NCBI GenBank assembly: GCA_003972865.1
Contig: QOAX01000168.1
Location: 1 to 6,958, forward strand
DNA from: Verrucomicrobiota bacterium
GTDB taxonomy: Bacteria > Verrucomicrobiota > Verrucomicrobiia > Limisphaerales > UBA1096
Reading direction: 5' to 3'
DNA: 6,958 nt
Each line of letters begins with the position of its first letter. Position 1 is the first letter of the stretch. This document shows, piece by piece, positions 5,073-6,958 of this stretch. The position numbers were made by a program, and so were the translations under genes. The notes under the pieces were generated by a model. It saw only the letters and a program-made list of their open reading frames with translations. It did no database searches and was not told where the DNA came from.

Positions 5073-6720
5073 ACTCATCCGCACCGGGCTGGCGCTGGCC
5101 GGTTTTGCCGCACTGCAAACCAGCGCGACCGCCGCGGCGAAAGCCAAGCCGACGTTCACCGAGGACATCGCACCGATCATTTACAACAACTGCACCGAGT
5201 GCCACCGCGACGGCCAGGCAGCGCCGTTCACACTCAAAAACTACAACGACGTGAAGAAGCGCGCGCGCCTGATCACCAAGGTCACTGGGGATCGCTTCAT
5301 GCCGCCTTGGCACCCGGTCGAGGGGCACGGCAAATTCGTCGATGAGCGCCGCCTGACCACCGACGAGCTGGCCACGCTCAAAAACTGGCATGCCACCGGC
5401 ATGGCCGAGGGGCCGGCCGACAAGCTCCCCGAGCCGCCCAAGTTCGCCAGCGACTGGCTGCTCGGCGAGCCGGATCTCATCGTGAAAATGCCCAAGGCCT
5501 ACACCATGCGAGCCGACGGCTCCGACATCTACCGCAGTTTTTGCATCCCAATGGACCTCAAGGAGGACAAGTGGGTTGCCGGCTTTGAGGTGCGCCCCTC
5601 CGCACGCGCGGTGCTGCACCACGTCATCATCCGCATCGACCAAACCGGCGAAGCCCGCAAGGCCGACGGCAAGCGTGGGACGCCCGGTTTCAGTGGGATG
5701 CGCGGCATCGGCCGCAGCTCGCGCGGTTCGCGCCGTGGCGGCAGCAACGACGTTTTCTCCGGCAGCCTTGGCGGGCTGGGTGGCTGGGCCGTTGGCGGCA
5801 CACCGCGCATTCTCCCATTGGGCTTGGCCCGCAAACTCCCCGCCGGGGCCGATCTCGTGCTGAACTCCCACTTTCACCCCTCCGGCAAGGAGGAGAACGA
5901 GCAGACCACCATCGGCCTGTACTTTACCGACAAAAAACCGGATCGGACGCTCATCGGGTTTCAAGTGCCGCCCATCTTCGGCAGCATTTCCGGCCTCGAC
6001 ATCCCGGCTGGCGATAGCAACTACGAGCTCAAGAGCTCCTTCACCACGCCGGTGGACATCGACCTGGTCGGCGTCGGCGCGCACATGCACTACATCGGCC
6101 ACACGGCCAAGGCCCACGCCACGCTGCCGGACGGCACCGTCAAGCCGCTTTTTTACATCGACGACTGGGACTTCAACTGGCAGGGCCGCTACACGTACGA
6201 TAAACCGATCCGGCTCCCCGCCGGCACCACCGTCGAGGGCACTGTCTCCTTCGACAACTCGGCCACCAATCCGCACAACCAATTCAACCCGCCGCGCCGC
6301 ATCCGCTGGGGACTCGAGTCCACCGACGAGATGGGCAGCGTCATCTTCAGCGCCGTGCCCGCGCGCGAGGCGGACCTCGACGAATTCAACGCCGCCGTCC
6401 GCGACCACGTCGTCGATGAGGCCCGCCTGATGGCCGAGCGCCGGTTCGGCGAACGCGCAGGGGGCAGCCGAAGCCGCCGTGGTGACTTGGGTGGTCGGCT
6501 GGAACAATTCCGTAACCGCAGCTCCGGGGGTGGCAACCGGCTCGGCGGCGACTGGCGCGGCCGCCTGGGCACACGCCTCAAGGAATTGGACAAAAACAAC
6601 AACGGCGAAATCGAGCCCGACGAAGTCGATGACCGCTCTCGCCGCTACATTCGGTTCATCGACACCAACAAAGACGGCCGAGTCAGCAAGGAAGAACTCA
6701 GCCAAATCAGCGGCCGCTAA
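5050..6720 (+). CDS. Exported c-type cytochrome / PHM-like copper monooxygenase / EF-hand fusion protein
   Basis: 556 aa. The ATG at 5050 gives a signal peptide (MTKKRTNK, hydrophobic core, TSATAAA) and is the only sensible start; it lies inside the 3' end of the redoxin gene, implying translational coupling. Domain 1 (~35-110) has a haem c site CTECH (Cys48, Cys51, His52) and a likely axial Met84 in FMPPW. Domain 2 (~140-445) resembles copper type II ascorbate-dependent monooxygenases (PHM/DBM fold). The candidate copper ligands are all present: His190-His191 (LHHVII) and His274 (SHFHP) for one site; His345 and His347 (AHMHYIG) and Met428 (STDEMG) for the other. Domain 3 has two canonical EF-hand loops, DKNNNGEIEPDE (514-525) and DTNKDGRVSKEE (538-549). 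Gly/Arg/Ser-rich stretches lie at ~207-245 and ~465-510. Expected role: periplasmic hydroxylation with copper and O2. The substrate and electron donor are unknown. The haem domain could replace ascorbate as donor (inference). Confidence 0.88.
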   Translation: MTKKRTNKLIRTGLALAGFAALQTSATAAAKAKPTFTEDIAPIIYNNCTECHRDGQAAPFTLKNYNDVKKRARLITKVTGDRFMPPWHPVEGHGKFVDERRLTTDELATLKNWHATGMAEGPADKLPEPPKFASDWLLGEPDLIVKMPKAYTMRADGSDIYRSFCIPMDLKEDKWVAGFEVRPSARAVLHHVIIRIDQTGEARKADGKRGTPGFSGMRGIGRSSRGSRRGGSNDVFSGSLGGLGGWAVGGTPRILPLGLARKLPAGADLVLNSHFHPSGKEENEQTTIGLYFTDKKPDRTLIGFQVPPIFGSISGLDIPAGDSNYELKSSFTTPVDIDLVGVGAHMHYIGHTAKAHATLPDGTVKPLFYIDDWDFNWQGRYTYDKPIRLPAGTTVEGTVSFDNSATNPHNQFNPPRRIRWGLESTDEMGSVIFSAVPAREADLDEFNAAVRDHVVDEARLMAERRFGERAGGSRSRRGDLGGRLEQFRNRSSGGGNRLGGDWRGRLGTRLKELDKNNNGEIEPDEVDDRSRRYIRFIDTNKDGRVSKEELSQISGR

Positions 6721-6743
6721 ACACCGACAAAAATTTACCATTC

Positions 6744-6774
6744 AAAAGCCGCCGAACTTCACGGCGGCTTTTTT
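6744..6774 (+). terminator. Strong intrinsic terminator, usable from both strands
   Basis: AAAAGCCGCCG (6744-6754), loop AACTTCA, CGGCGGCTTTT (6762-6772), followed on the plus strand by a run of six T (6769-6774). It lies 24 bases after the stop of the copper protein. On the minus strand the same hairpin ends in four T and begins right after the stop codon of the incoming PLP-enzyme gene, so it can serve both convergent transcripts. Confidence 0.9.
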
Positions 6775-6958
6775 CATCTGCACAACGCAGTGACCAAGCG
6801 TTCAAGTTGCACGCGGGTGTGTTCGCTAGAAATGGCGAAGCGATAAAAAGCACCCTCGCTTCCCGTTGGGTAACGAATGCACGAAGGATAAATGCCGTTA
6901 GCCAAAAGCCGGCGGCGGCGCGCCACAGCGGTTTTTTTTGCAGGGCATTCGAGACTGA
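6774..6958 (-). CDS. PLP-dependent aminotransferase/acyltransferase of the AONS (BioF/KBL-like) family, C-terminal fragment
   Basis: A minus-strand frame enters from the right edge and ends at TGA (6776-6774), giving the last 60 residues. They read ...ARRRRLLANGIYPSCIRYPTG, then a short Gly-containing turn, FRF-like YRFAISSEHT, and VQLERLVTALCR. The pattern GIYPxxIRYP, RFxISSEHT and a closing QLxxLVxAL helix is the C-terminal small domain of fold-type I PLP enzymes, most like 8-amino-7-oxononanoate synthase or 2-amino-3-ketobutyrate CoA ligase relatives. The active-site lysine and most of the protein are outside the window, so the exact reaction (biotin, glycine C-acyltransferase, sphingolipid-like or other) cannot be assigned. 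A run of eight A lies in its coding strand (6939-6932); the reading frame is intact across it. The stop codon sits at the edge of the shared terminator. Confidence 0.7.
   Translation of the reverse strand, partial: SLECPAKKTAVARRRRLLANGIYPSCIRYPTGSEGAFYRFAISSEHTRVQLERLVTALCR

Noticed and set aside
4464..6720. Redoxin and cytochrome/copper genes as one fused gene broken by a frameshift
   Set aside because: Each has its own signal peptide and the redoxin ends naturally after its conserved C-terminal Cys segment, so two overlapping genes fit better. Fusions in relatives would be needed to revive the idea.
4849..6741. 630-codon open frame antisense to the cytochrome/copper gene
   Set aside because: High-GC third-position bias on the opposite strand opens this frame; composition is Ala/Val/Gly/Asp-rich with no recognisable motif, and the sense strand is clearly the real gene.

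Overview
The window is GC-rich, densely coded bacterial DNA. A periplasmic redoxin lies next to a haem/copper monooxygenase-like protein with EF-hands, and the LysRS and PLP-enzyme sequences have an unusual style. Together these suggest the Planctomycetota-Verrucomicrobiota group, most likely a verrucomicrobial or similar environmental genome. This is inference; there is no rRNA or other marker here to settle it. No tRNA, rRNA, CRISPR array, insertion sequence or phage gene was found.

Layout from left to right: (1) the 3' end of a CPA2-type cation:proton antiporter (+), visible as a last membrane segment and a TrkA-C domain. It converges with (2) lysS, class II lysyl-tRNA synthetase (-), leaving an 8-bp gap. 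(3) A 134-bp divergent intergenic region holds an inverted repeat built on TTGGCCAAGCGG and a good sigma70-like promoter. (4) The promoter reads into a predicted lipoprotein alpha/beta hydrolase (+). (5) After 220 bp of non-coding DNA comes lysC, aspartokinase (+), with a plausible internal start for a separate regulatory beta subunit. (6) 73 bp later a two-gene unit begins: an exported redoxin-like protein whose 3' end overlaps by 23 bp (7) a 556-aa exported protein that joins a c-type haem domain, a PHM-like two-copper monooxygenase core and two C-terminal EF-hands. (8) A strong intrinsic terminator follows, shared with (9) the C-terminus of a PLP-dependent enzyme of the AONS/BioF-like fold coming in on the minus strand from the right edge.

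The housekeeping genes (lysS, lysC) have no obvious functional link to the rest beyond lysine: LysC starts lysine/threonine/methionine biosynthesis and LysS charges tRNA with lysine. The most interesting part is the redoxin plus cytochrome-copper monooxygenase pair at 4464-6720. It looks like a translationally coupled periplasmic redox module in which a tethered haem could feed electrons to the copper sites. The substrate is unknown.
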